Below, in pieces: positions 6,814 to 13,580 of a stretch of 18,900 bases of DNA. The notes below the pieces were generated by a model. It had not been told where the DNA came from and ran no database searches. It saw only the letters and a program-made list of their open reading frames with translations. A program made the position numbers and the translations under genes. Source of the stretch: Candidatus Andersenbacteria bacterium RIFCSPHIGHO2_02_FULL_45_11 (GTDB lineage: Bacteria > Patescibacteriota > Andersenbacteria > UBA10190); contig MHHP01000032.1 of NCBI GenBank assembly GCA_001817055.1, positions 1 through 18,900 of the forward strand. Direction: 5' to 3'. Numbering within the stretch: position 1 is the stretch's first letter; each line of letters opens with the position of its first letter.

Positions 6814-7314
6814 TCACAATGATCGCTTGATGTGCAGTGCAACACTCACAACACTTACAATGTACGATGCACACCCAACGATCACAAGAGCAATCAACAC
6901 AATGAGAATTGGAATACGTATAAAAAATAATCCGAATAGCGTTGCACCAAGTACAAAATCAATTTGATCATACGGTATCCACGATGTTCCGGAAGAAATA
7001 TTTTTGCGGCGTTTAAAAAAACTTTTTACACTATCTCCAACGAGCGCACCCAATCCTGTAACAGCACCAAACGCAGTTGCAGTTGCGAAGTCTGCGTACA
7101 CAAACGTATCGATAAAAAACGACATACATGCAGCAGTAATTGCGCCTGCACCTACGCCTACAACAAACCCTCGAACCGTTTTATGTACCCCCAAGATCCT
7201 TTGATTTATTGGTCTATCAAGCCATGCTAGTATCCTCATACGATGCGCAATTATGGGGGCCATGTTCGCCACCATCGCCGGCAAATAGACGAGAATAATT
7301 TCCTGAATCATCAT
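6814..7314 (-). CDS. CDP-archaeol synthase (CarS)-like membrane protein
   Basis: About 166 residues with the CarS (DUF46) signature: YLPAMVANMAPIIA near the start, the HKTVRGF segment (family K-T-xRG), GDSVKSFFKRR with the metal-binding Asp, and SWIPYDQIDFVLGA. Hydrophobic segments suggest five or so membrane spans. In archaea CarS joins CTP with unsaturated archaeol phosphate; bacterial homologues, frequent in Patescibacteria, are thought to activate a polar lipid precursor, but their substrate is unproven. The ATG at 7311 is an alternative start, with TATACT ending 7 bases before it. It ends in TGA, the only recognised gene here that does, at the normal C-terminal position for the family. 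Confidence 0.82.
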   Translation of the reverse strand: MMIQEIILVYLPAMVANMAPIIAHRMRILAWLDRPINQRILGVHKTVRGFVVGVGAGAITAACMSFFIDTFVYADFATATAFGAVTGLGALVGDSVKSFFKRRKNISSGTSWIPYDQIDFVLGATLFGLFFIRIPILIVLIALVIVGCASYIVSVVSVALHIKRSL

Positions 7315-7430
7315 AGTAAGTATATGTCACTCGCGTAACTACCGCTACAATTTTCATACACACAAGAAAACTATTTTTCAGAATATACAATCTCTTTGCA
7401 GATCATATCGATTAATCAAAACCTAATCGT

Positions 7431-7523
7431 TGTCATGCCGGACCTGCCTACCGAGCAGGCAGGCTTGATCCGGCATCCACGCACTACGCGACATGGATTC
7501 CCCGATCAAGTCGGGGAATGACA
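7431..7523. repeat. Compound palindromic element, copy 1
   Basis: An outer stem TGTCAT (7431-7436) / ATGACA (7518-7523) encloses two hairpins. The first has ATGCCGGA (7435-7442) / TCCGGCAT (7469-7476) with an inner CCTGCC/GGCAGG; the second has ATTCCCCGA (7497-7505) / TCGGGGAAT (7511-7519). The layout matches the copy at 9876-9936. It lies in the 313-base gap between the CarS-like gene and recG. Confidence 0.8.
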
Positions 7524-7603
7524 GCTGCAATTTAGAGTTCAAAATAAAATGGACACAATATTTTTTTCATCAAAAATATTATTTTTTATACGTCTTACAA
7601 AAT

Positions 7604-7622
7604 AAAAAGTGGAAAACTTTTT
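7604..7622 (-). terminator. Probable weak terminator after recG
   Basis: AT-rich stem AAAAAGT/ACTTTTT with loop GGAAA, a few bases after the recG stop and followed by ATTTTG on the minus strand. The rest of the gap (7540-7600) is very AT-rich, with a further AATATTTTT / AAAAATATT inverted repeat at 7558-7580. No gene is seen there. Confidence 0.45.
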
Positions 7623-7627
7623 ACTTA

Positions 7628-9691
7628 TTATTCAAAATGCGTCAAAGAATTTTTTTGCTCTACTTTTTTTCGAAGCACATGATGATGCAAAAGCATTGGA
7701 TCATTTTGTAAAATAGTAGCAGCTTCACTTCGAGCAAGTTTAATCATTTTGTAATCAAGCAATGATGCAACGCGCAAATTTCCAAACCCGGATTGTGCAA
7801 GACCATACACTTCTCCCGGCCCGCGAAACCGCAAATCCGCTTCTGCAATTTCAAAGCCATTATTTGTTGTCGCAAACAGTTGCAGGCGCTCACTCACCGT
7901 ACCATCCTCATTTGTTGGCACGAGGTAACACGTAGATGCATGCTCCCCTCTTCAAATTCGTCCGCGAAACTGATGAAGCTGCGCCAGGCCAAATCGTTCC
8001 GCACCTTCAATCATCATAATGGTCGCATTGGGGACGTTGACTCCTACTTCAACTACAGATGTTGCTACTAATAACTGGATTGCACCTTCTGTAAAATTAT
8101 TCATTGCTGCTTCTTTTTCTTCGCTCTTCATTTGCCCGTGCAAGAGCCCTACCGCAATACCAGGAAATAATTCCTGAATTTCTTGGTACGCACGCCGTGC
8201 GGACTTTACGGCAAGCACCTGCGAATCCTCAATCACCGGCGCGATTACGTACGCCTGCCTTCCTGCATGCAACTCTTCAAGCATATGAATAATTGCGTTA
8301 TCTTTATGTTCGATATCCAGCACGCGGGTCACAATCGGCGTTCGGCCAGGTGGCAGCTCATCTAATACCGAAACCTCCAGGTCGCCATACACGGTTAAGT
8401 TTAGTGTGCGAGGAATTGGGGTTGCCGTCATAGAAAGCAAATGGGGAACGTATCCTTTTTCGATTGCCAACAGCGCTTTACGCTGGGCAACCCCAAACCG
8501 ATGCTGCTCATCTATAATTGCGAGCGCAATGTCTGCACCCACAACCCCCTCTTGCAGCAAAGCGTGCGTGCCAATAATACAGACTGGCTCTTCCCCGGTA
8601 AGCAATGAAATGACACGGGACTTTTCTCTTGGCTTCATTGCTCCCACTAAAAGATGAGTCTGACCTTCTCCAAGATATTTTTTAAACGAATCTGCCTGTT
8701 GCCGAGCAAGTATTTCTGTGGGTGCTAAATACAACACCTTCTTCCCTGCCGCCAATGTCATCATGGCCGCAAGCAGAGCCACTGCGCTTTTCCCAGAGCC
8801 TACATCGCCTTGTAGTAATCGGTTCATGGGGTGAGCTTTGCCAATATCTTCTGCAATTTCCCCAATTGCACGCTGCTGTGCCTCCGTAAGACTAAAGGGC
8901 AGTTGCTGCGCATATTCCTGCACATCGAGAGATCCGACGAGTATTGGATACGCGGGCGACTCTTCGAGGTGTTTTTTCCGAACCAATGCTGCCAATTGGA
9001 GGAAAAACAGCTCATCAAATTGCAGCCGCGCCTTCGCACGTTCCAATTGTTCTTGAGATGACGGAAAATGGACGGACTCTATAGCCTCCTGGATACCCAT
9101 AAGATCATTGCGCTCAATAATGTCTTCCGGTAAGTATTCTGGAACAAGTTTAATTGCCGGAAAGAGCTGCTTTACTTGGTATCGAATAAATCGTGACGAA
9201 ATCCCTGCCGTTTCACTATATAGAGGAGTAATGGCAGCAGTATGAATACGCTGCGATGCGTCCCGCTGCACAAATTCTAAGGAGGGCGATCTCATTGAGA
9301 AGTCATTTGGAGCGAATTTTGATTTTTCTACGGTGCCTGCAACGTATATTTCAGTTCCAGGCGTAAGCTTATCTTTTAGAAATCGTAAATTAAACCAGAC
9401 TACATGCAGAACCCCTGTTTCATCTTGAATATCACAATACAGACGCAACAAGCGCCGTTTTCCATAAAAGCCGCTTTTGTCTTTAAGCGACTTCACCGTT
9501 CCGCGCACCGTCATCGGGCGCCCAAGCTGTAGGTCTTTAATAGGCGTTACAGATGAGAAATCTTCGTGCTTGCGAGGAAAATGGAACAGTAAATCACGAA
9601 CATAGCGAATACCGAGGCGTTCAAACGCCTTGGCCCGAGATGGGCCGATCCCTTTTAAATCAGTTACTAGCGAAGATAACGTAATTGCCAT
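7628..9691 (-). CDS. recG: ATP-dependent DNA helicase RecG, interrupted by one in-frame TGA
   Basis: RecG remodels stalled forks and branched DNA. The two reading segments together give 687 codons, close to E. coli RecG (693). In order: N-terminal helix-hairpin-helix (LKGIGPSRAKAFERLGI), the wedge OB-fold at about 60-150, Walker A GDVGSGKS (295-302), the DEQH box (IIDEQHRFG), SMTATPIPRTL, and motif VI QLHQFRGRI. Codon 580 (7952-7954) is TGA exactly where the family has the Gly of RGR-V/I-G-R. The frame then continues RGEHASTCYLV to a normal C-terminus and TAA. Nothing else is lost. Explanations are a sequencing error, a recent GGA-to-TGA mutation, or UGA read as Gly. If it is a true stop, the product lacks the end of motif VI and the C-terminal domain and should be inactive. 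An AGGA lies 7 bases before the ATG. Confidence 0.93.
7952..7954 (-). other. In-frame TGA at the motif VI glycine codon of recG
   Basis: The minus-strand codons read CGC ATT TGA AGA GGG, translating as R-I-stop-R-G where RecG proteins have R-I/V-G-R-G. One base (GGA to TGA) accounts for it. Confidence 0.9.
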
Positions 9692-9707
9692 GTATGTATC
9701 CTACCCT

Positions 9708-9737
9708 AAAAGGCAAAAGAACCTCATGGTGAGGTTC
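9708..9737 (-). terminator. Intrinsic terminator just upstream of recG
   Basis: On the minus strand GAACCTCA, loop CCA, TGAGGTTC, then TTTTGCCTTTT. The 8-bp perfect stem ends about 28 bases before the recG ATG. It would stop readthrough from the upstream methyltransferase gene, or act as an attenuator. The gap to 9944 also holds a CCAAT/ATTGG mini-hairpin (9786-9799) and the repeat at 9876-9936, and no gene. Confidence 0.6.
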
Positions 9738-9875
9738 GTGGCTATTCGTTTACATAGTGTTCACAGTCTTACGTGACAGCGAAAACCAATGTGTATTGGC
9801 GAACAGTAAAAGAGCAAAATTAGGGTAAAGAACGACTATCTATACCATACATTTTTTCAAAAATTTCGCAAATCG

Positions 9876-9936
9876 TTGTCATTCCGGGCTTGAACCGGAA
9901 TCTACGTGGATCCCGGCTCGGGGGCCGGGATGACAA
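9876..9936. repeat. Compound palindromic element, copy 2
   Basis: An outer stem TTGTCAT / ATGACAA encloses two hairpins: ATTCCGG (9881-9887) / CCGGAAT (9895-9901), and ATCCCGGC (9910-9917) / GCCGGGAT (9924-9931). It shares ATCGTTGTCAT at its left edge and the overall plan with the copy at 7431-7523. It lies 8 bases after the stop of the methyltransferase gene, where it could stabilise or end that transcript. Confidence 0.8.
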
Positions 9937-9944
9937 AATATTAA

Positions 9945-11129
9945 TTATTTTGTCACTTCCCTGTTTAATGGCCAGTTGGCGTCTTTTCCGAGGATCACCG
10001 TCTGATACAGCTGCATATCACCGTAGATAAATCCAGCTTCAGAAACTTTTAGGTACAGCGTCCACATCCGGAAGAATCGTTCATCAAACATGTTCACGAT
10101 TTCTTCCTTATGGCCCTGAACATTTTTCTCCCACCAATTCAATGTTTTTGCGTAATGCTGCCACAGATTTTCAACGTCTACCGCTAGCAATTCTTCTTTG
10201 CCTGCACCTCGAATAATTTCATGGAGGAGTGGTACGTATCCCCCTGGGAATATGTATTTTCGCATCCAAGGGTCTTGTCCGCTATTTTCTTCATTTTTCC
10301 TTCCAATAGTGTGTAGCAGCGAGATGCCATTATCTTTAAGTGCACGCTTCCATAGTGCAAAAAACTCTGCGTATTGAGCGCGGCCAACGTGTTCAAACAT
10401 CCCTATGCTAATTACACGATCAAATTTAGTGTTCTTCGTATGCTGCTCAATATTTCTCCAATCATCAATAATTACATGCACCCTATCTTGCAGTCCAAGC
10501 TGTTTTGCTTTGTCCAATATATATGCAGCTTGCTCTTTTGCGGGAGTAACGCCGGTAACGTCTGCTCCGTAATGCACAGCTGCATGGAAAATAGCTCCAC
10601 CCCATCCACAGCCGATATCTAGTAGTGTCATACCTCTCTCAAGTCTCACTTTTTTACATACCAGATCATTTTTTTGAAACTGAGCCTGACTTAGGGTGTC
10701 ATCTTCATGTAAAAAGTATGCGCACGTATACGTCCGAGACTCATCGAGCCATAATCCATAAAAATCATTCCCGATATCGTAATGGCTTTGAGCATTTTTA
10801 ACTGCGCCAGATATGGGAATAGGAAGATAGCTCAAAAGCCGTTGAAAGTCTCGAATCCACGTAGGTACAATCGCATCACTTTGCACAAAGCCTTCAAAAA
10901 GATCCATTATATTCCCTTCAACTGTGATTTTACCGTCCATGTAACCCTCGCCGAACCCGAGTGATGGCGAAAATGCGAGCCGAGAGAGTGCCCATCTGCT
11001 CTTAAACCTCACAGTCACCAAGCTCTTCCCCCTACCAATCCGGATTTCCTTTTTGCCGACAATAAGCGTGACTGCAGGCCCATTCCAGTTGTTTTTGAGG
11101 CGACCTAAAATGTATCTATGTAAAAACAT
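9945..11129 (-). CDS. Cyclopropane-fatty-acyl-phospholipid synthase family methyltransferase
   Basis: A 394-residue SAM-dependent enzyme of the CFA synthase family, which converts double bonds of membrane phospholipid acyl chains to cyclopropanes at the inner leaflet. Seen here: an N-terminal lipid-binding-type domain, SHYDIGNDFYGLWLD (115-129), YTCAYF with C136, the SAM loop LLDIGCGWGG (169-178), GMFEHVG with E246, LLHTIG with H273, KYIFPGGYVP, and a C-terminal LYLKVSEAGF...QLYQ. C136, E246 and H273 match the bicarbonate-site ligands of E. coli Cfa. Related family members make other alkyl or methyl modifications, so the exact product is open. The length (394) is typical. The first ATG is used; no clear Shine-Dalgarno. 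The compound repeat follows the stop. Confidence 0.9.
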   Translation of the reverse strand: MFLHRYILGRLKNNWNGPAVTLIVGKKEIRIGRGKSLVTVRFKSRWALSRLAFSPSLGFGEGYMDGKITVEGNIMDLFEGFVQSDAIVPTWIRDFQRLLSYLPIPISGAVKNAQSHYDIGNDFYGLWLDESRTYTCAYFLHEDDTLSQAQFQKNDLVCKKVRLERGMTLLDIGCGWGGAIFHAAVHYGADVTGVTPAKEQAAYILDKAKQLGLQDRVHVIIDDWRNIEQHTKNTKFDRVISIGMFEHVGRAQYAEFFALWKRALKDNGISLLHTIGRKNEENSGQDPWMRKYIFPGGYVPLLHEIIRGAGKEELLAVDVENLWQHYAKTLNWWEKNVQGHKEEIVNMFDERFFRMWTLYLKVSEAGFIYGDMQLYQTVILGKDANWPLNREVTK

Positions 11130-11175
11130 ATCAGTACTATTTCACTATTTATCCCTTTGTACAAGCCATTAGCTC

Positions 11176-11439
11176 TTATAAATACCCTGCCTGGCGGTGT
11201 TCTATGTGCGTTATAAGCACATCATGAACATTGCGTACCGTGAATTTTACGCGATAGCTTCCAAACCGCAAACGGAAGTCTTCCCGGCCCCGGCCACTTA
11301 ATTTCAAAACATTTCGATGCTGAAGCGGATGGTTTACCTTTTCTAGTTCGGCTATAGCATCAAGAACTTTCAAGCGCACTGTTTTTGGAAGATGCAGCAG
11401 TTCTTTCTTCGCTTTTGGATGCAAGAGTACGCGGAGCAT
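11176..11439 (-). CDS. RelE/ParE-family toxin
   Basis: An 87-residue protein of the RelE/ParE superfamily. The family pattern is visible: an N-terminal LLHPKAKKELLHLPK helix, LKLSGRGREDFRLRFGSYRVKFTV in the sheet, and a C-terminal THIEHRQAGY. RelE toxins cut mRNA in the ribosome and ParE toxins poison gyrase. The many basic residues and the C-terminal HRQAGY favour a RelE-like type, but the target cannot be fixed from sequence. It starts 11 bases after the stop of the upstream small gene, as toxin genes usually do after their antitoxins. Confidence 0.85.
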   Translation of the reverse strand: MLRVLLHPKAKKELLHLPKTVRLKVLDAIAELEKVNHPLQHRNVLKLSGRGREDFRLRFGSYRVKFTVRNVHDVLITHIEHRQAGYL

Positions 11440-11450
11440 CCTACTGAGTA

Positions 11451-11678
11451 TTAATCGGCACTTGCTGCAGCGTCTCGAACTTCACCAATAGTTTCCCAGG
11501 ACTTCTTCTTATCCGCTTCCCTGATGCGAATATCAGACTCTTTTGAAGATTCATCGCTAGAAAGCTCAATAAAATCAAGCATGTCTGTCAATACTTTCTT
11601 GGACAAAGCGCCTGCTGGAGCCAATATGCCTCGCAAGACTTCATTATCAATAATTGTAATATTTGAAGCCTGTTTCAT
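11451..11678 (-). CDS. Probable antitoxin of the RelE/ParE-type pair
   Basis: A 75-residue protein that I do not recognise by sequence. Its position directly before the toxin gene, its size, and its acidic middle with a charged C-terminal helix (SSDESSKESDIRIREADKKK) fit a type II antitoxin. No clear ribbon-helix-helix or PHD motif is readable. The ATG at 11678 is chosen over one at 11693 because a perfect TATAAT (11685-11690) ends 6 bases before it and covers the earlier ATG region. The pair would then be transcribed as a leaderless mRNA. No inverted-repeat operator is obvious. Confidence 0.65.
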   Translation of the reverse strand: MKQASNITIIDNEVLRGILAPAGALSKKVLTDMLDFIELSSDESSKESDIRIREADKKKSWETIGEVRDAAASAD

Positions 11679-11748
11679 AGCACTATTATACATCCCCGAC
11701 CCCTAAAATACCATTTTTGAACTCTTGCAAACCCAGTGATCAAAAAAG

Positions 11749-11821
11749 TGCACTCGGTAGGAATCGAACCTACGACCCAAGGGTTAGAAACCCTTTGCTC
11801 TATCCGCTGAGCTACGAGTGC
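11749..11821 (-). tRNA. tRNA-Arg (anticodon UCU)
   Basis: A 73-base cloverleaf: acceptor GCACTCG / CGAGTGC, D-arm GCTC/GAGC, anticodon stem AAGGG/CCCTT with loop TTTCTAA (anticodon TCT), T-arm GTAGG-TTCGATT-CCTAC, discriminator A. CCA is not encoded. A run of six T (minus strand, 11742-11747) directly follows and likely ends the transcript. Its acceptor stem is identical to that of the tRNA-Arg at 12550. Confidence 0.97.
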
Positions 11822-11831
11822 GTGAATATGC

Positions 11832-11859
11832 TTGTTTTTACCATACTATGTGCTATATT
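11832..11859 (+). promoter_or_regulatory. Promoter of the tRNA-His / methyltransferase / tRNA-Arg unit
   Basis: TTGTTT (11832-11837), a 16-base spacer and TATATT (11854-11859), about 11 bases before tRNA-His. No other clear promoter is seen before 12550. Confidence 0.55.
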
Positions 11860-11870
11860 GCGAGGATTAT

Positions 11871-11942
11871 GGCGGCTATAGCTTAATGGCAAAGCTCCGG
11901 GTTGTGGTCCCGGCGACGAGGGTTCGATCCCCTCTAGCCGCC
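11871..11942 (+). tRNA. tRNA-His (anticodon GUG)
   Basis: Acceptor GCGGCTA / TAGCCGC with the encoded extra G(-1) at 11871 facing C73, as expected for His. D-arm GCTTAATGGCAAAGC, anticodon stem CCGGG/CCCGG with loop TTGTGGT (anticodon GTG), T-arm GAGGG-TTCGATC-CCCTC. CCG, not CCA, follows C73. Confidence 0.97.
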
Positions 11943-11949
11943 CCGCTTT

Positions 11950-12546
11950 ATGCAAAAGAAGACAACGCAAGAATTGATACACGAACGACCTTCGACAGAA
12001 GAGCTTGCTACTATGCCTCGAGTTCCGCTTATTGTTATAGCAGATAATATCCGAAGCCTTGATAACGTGGGTCTACTGTTCCGATTATGTGAGCTGTCTC
12101 GCATAGAACTTTTGGTATTGGCAGGATATACGGGATATCCAAGAACCCTAAAAGATACCAGGCCCGAGAATGTTATTACTCGGCATGATAACCGGATCCG
12201 GAAAACTGCAGTCTATGCCCTGGAGCATCAGCCGTGGCTTTACGCAGAGGATACTAGCCAATTTATTAATGAAAAAAAACAAGAAGGCTATCACGTTTTA
12301 GCGCTTGAACAGACGACCACGAGTATTCCATACACCTATGCAGCATTTACTCTCCCTAGTATTCTTATAATAGGACATGAACGCTTGGGTGTACGCGATG
12401 AGCTGTTAAAACTCGCTGATACAATTATAGAAATTCCCATACTCGGCATCGGTAATTCCCATAACGTTGCAATGGCGACCGGTATTATCATTTCCTCTAT
12501 TCTGGAAAAAACTGGACAATATCCAAAAAATAACGGAATATCATAG
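11950..12546 (+). CDS. SpoU (TrmH)-family RNA 2'-O-methyltransferase
   Basis: A 198-residue SPOUT-class enzyme that uses SAM to methylate ribose 2'-OH groups in tRNA or rRNA. The three SpoU motifs are present: motif 1 DNIRSLDNVGLLFR (32-45, with the N and R), motif 2 IIGHERLGV (140-148), and motif 3 IPILGIGNSHNVAMA (162-176). Motif 3 has SHN where the family usually has SLN. The substrate is not fixed by sequence; Gm18 of tRNA is the classic TrmH target. The ATG lies only 7 bases after tRNA-His and the stop 3 bases before tRNA-Arg, so all three are probably one transcript. No ribosome binding site fits before 11950; an ATG at 12013 is an alternative but leaves little ahead of motif 1. Confidence 0.87.
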   Translation: MQKKTTQELIHERPSTEELATMPRVPLIVIADNIRSLDNVGLLFRLCELSRIELLVLAGYTGYPRTLKDTRPENVITRHDNRIRKTAVYALEHQPWLYAEDTSQFINEKKQEGYHVLALEQTTTSIPYTYAAFTLPSILIIGHERLGVRDELLKLADTIIEIPILGIGNSHNVAMATGIIISSILEKTGQYPKNNGIS

Positions 12547-12549
12547 CAC

Positions 12550-12621
12550 GCACTCGTAGTGAAATGGATATCACAACAGTCTTCGGAACTGTTATTGGGG
12601 GTTCGAATCCCTCCGAGTGCA
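12550..12621 (+). tRNA. tRNA-Arg (anticodon UCG)
   Basis: A 72-base cloverleaf: acceptor GCACTCG / CGAGTGC, D-arm GTGAAATGGATATCAC, anticodon stem ACAGT/ACTGT with loop CTTCGGA (anticodon TCG), T-arm GGGGG-TTCGAAT-CCCTC, discriminator A. CCA is not encoded. It starts 3 bases after the methyltransferase stop and abuts the convergent kinase stop at 12622. Confidence 0.96.
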
Positions 12622-13512
12622 CTACTTCGCCAGGGGCAGTCTTATTTCAAATTCAAGGCCTGATGATTCGCTGCGTTGATGCCAGTTGAGCTTTCCGTTG
12701 AATTCTTGAATCAATAATCGTGACAATGTAAGACCTACCCCGATTCCGTCTGGATCATACTGATTGGCGTGCTTGCCACGCATGAACGGATCAAAGATCG
12801 CATGCATGTCTTCTTGCTTCACCCCGATTCCTCTATCTTGGACAATAATACGTACAAAACTCTTCCCGCGAACAATGGCTATATTTACCAGGCCAGGTGT
12901 AATGGTATACAAAATGCCATTTTCTAAAATATGCGTGAGCGCAATCAAAAACAATCCTTTATCCAGCTTTACTGGCGCATCTACGCAGTGGGCTTTACGA
13001 ATAATTTCGACGTTCCGAGCTGAAGCAAGCGGCTTTACACGAGCAATGGCATCCTCCACAAGCACACACGCGTCATATTTCTTTTGATCATGCGCTACAA
13101 CCCCCTCTTGTGCGCGGAACATTAAAAATACATCGCGAATATTTTCCAAGAGTACTCTCGTTTTCGTATTCATCCGCTTGAGCTTCAACCGAACTTCAGC
13201 AGGCAATGAATCTGCATGCTTAATTAAATATTCAATATCCTCTTCCAGTGCTTGCAGAGGCTGCTCTAATTGAGTTGCAACCCGGGAAAGGCTCCTGTGT
13301 TCTCGCCTATCGTATTCACGACTCTTTCCTTCTGCATGCAGAATAAAGAGCAACCCTCCTGCAATACAAACGCCTGCAAAAATCGGAACAACAGGAAATA
13401 GCGCTCCGGTAACAAGCGCACGTACCAAGAAAAATAGGTCAAGCGCAAACAAAACAGACGTACTGCCGTATAGAAAAGAATGCAAAATTGTATGAGAGGA
13501 TGTTTTTTTCAC
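12622..13512 (-). CDS. Sensor histidine kinase-like protein lacking the phospho-acceptor histidine
   Basis: A 296-residue protein with two N-terminal membrane segments (about 15-35 and 38-58), almost no external sensor loop, a dimerisation helix region, and a C-terminal GHKL ATPase domain. The ATPase boxes are intact: N-box HILENGILYT with N198, G1 DRGIGV (226-231), F-box IFDPF (239-243) and G2 GIGVGLTL (256-263). In the H-box, where kinases read S-H-E-x-x-x-P-L, this protein reads ATQLEQPL (79-86), with Thr80 at the His position. It should bind ATP but not autophosphorylate in the usual way. No response regulator is adjacent. The start is a GTG (13510-13512). Its 3' end abuts tRNA-Arg. Confidence 0.85.
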   Translation of the reverse strand: MKKTSSHTILHSFLYGSTSVLFALDLFFLVRALVTGALFPVVPIFAGVCIAGGLLFILHAEGKSREYDRREHRSLSRVATQLEQPLQALEEDIEYLIKHADSLPAEVRLKLKRMNTKTRVLLENIRDVFLMFRAQEGVVAHDQKKYDACVLVEDAIARVKPLASARNVEIIRKAHCVDAPVKLDKGLFLIALTHILENGILYTITPGLVNIAIVRGKSFVRIIVQDRGIGVKQEDMHAIFDPFMRGKHANQYDPDGIGVGLTLSRLLIQEFNGKLNWHQRSESSGLEFEIRLPLAK

Positions 13513-13519
13513 AATGTGT

Positions 13520-13550
13520 GGTGTGAGATTTCTTCTTATTGTATCACACC
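13520..13550 (-). promoter_or_regulatory. Promoter inside an inverted repeat, upstream of the kinase-like gene
   Basis: A perfect 7-bp inverted repeat GGTGTGA (13520-13526) / TCACACC (13544-13550) with a 17-base spacer. On the minus strand it contains an extended -10, TG-A-TACAAT. It could be an operator, or a hairpin in the short leader. Confidence 0.45.
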
Positions 13551-13555
13551 CAAGC

Positions 13556-13580
13556 TAAAGCCTTCGACAAGCTCAGGCTA
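13556..13580. repeat. Short dispersed-type repeat over the comM stop codon
   Basis: AGCCT / AGGCT stem around the core TTCGACAAGCTC, a sequence found as a dispersed intergenic repeat in many bacteria (from memory). The comM TAG stop (13578-13580) lies within it. Only one copy is in this window. Confidence 0.45.

Noticed and set aside
6683..6816. Extension of the CarS-like protein through its TGA stop
   Set aside because: The extra 45 or so residues do not resemble the family and would run through the promoter, leader and start of the H1-like gene.
6684..6845. Longer N-terminus for the H1-like protein
   Set aside because: The strong AGGAGG site lies directly before the internal ATG at 6683, and the extension has an unrelated composition.
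7628..7921. A separate 97-residue gene starting at GTG 7921, distinct from recG
   Set aside because: Its protein is the normal RecG C-terminus in the same frame, directly continuing from the TGA at 7952; no ribosome binding site or promoter supports a separate start.
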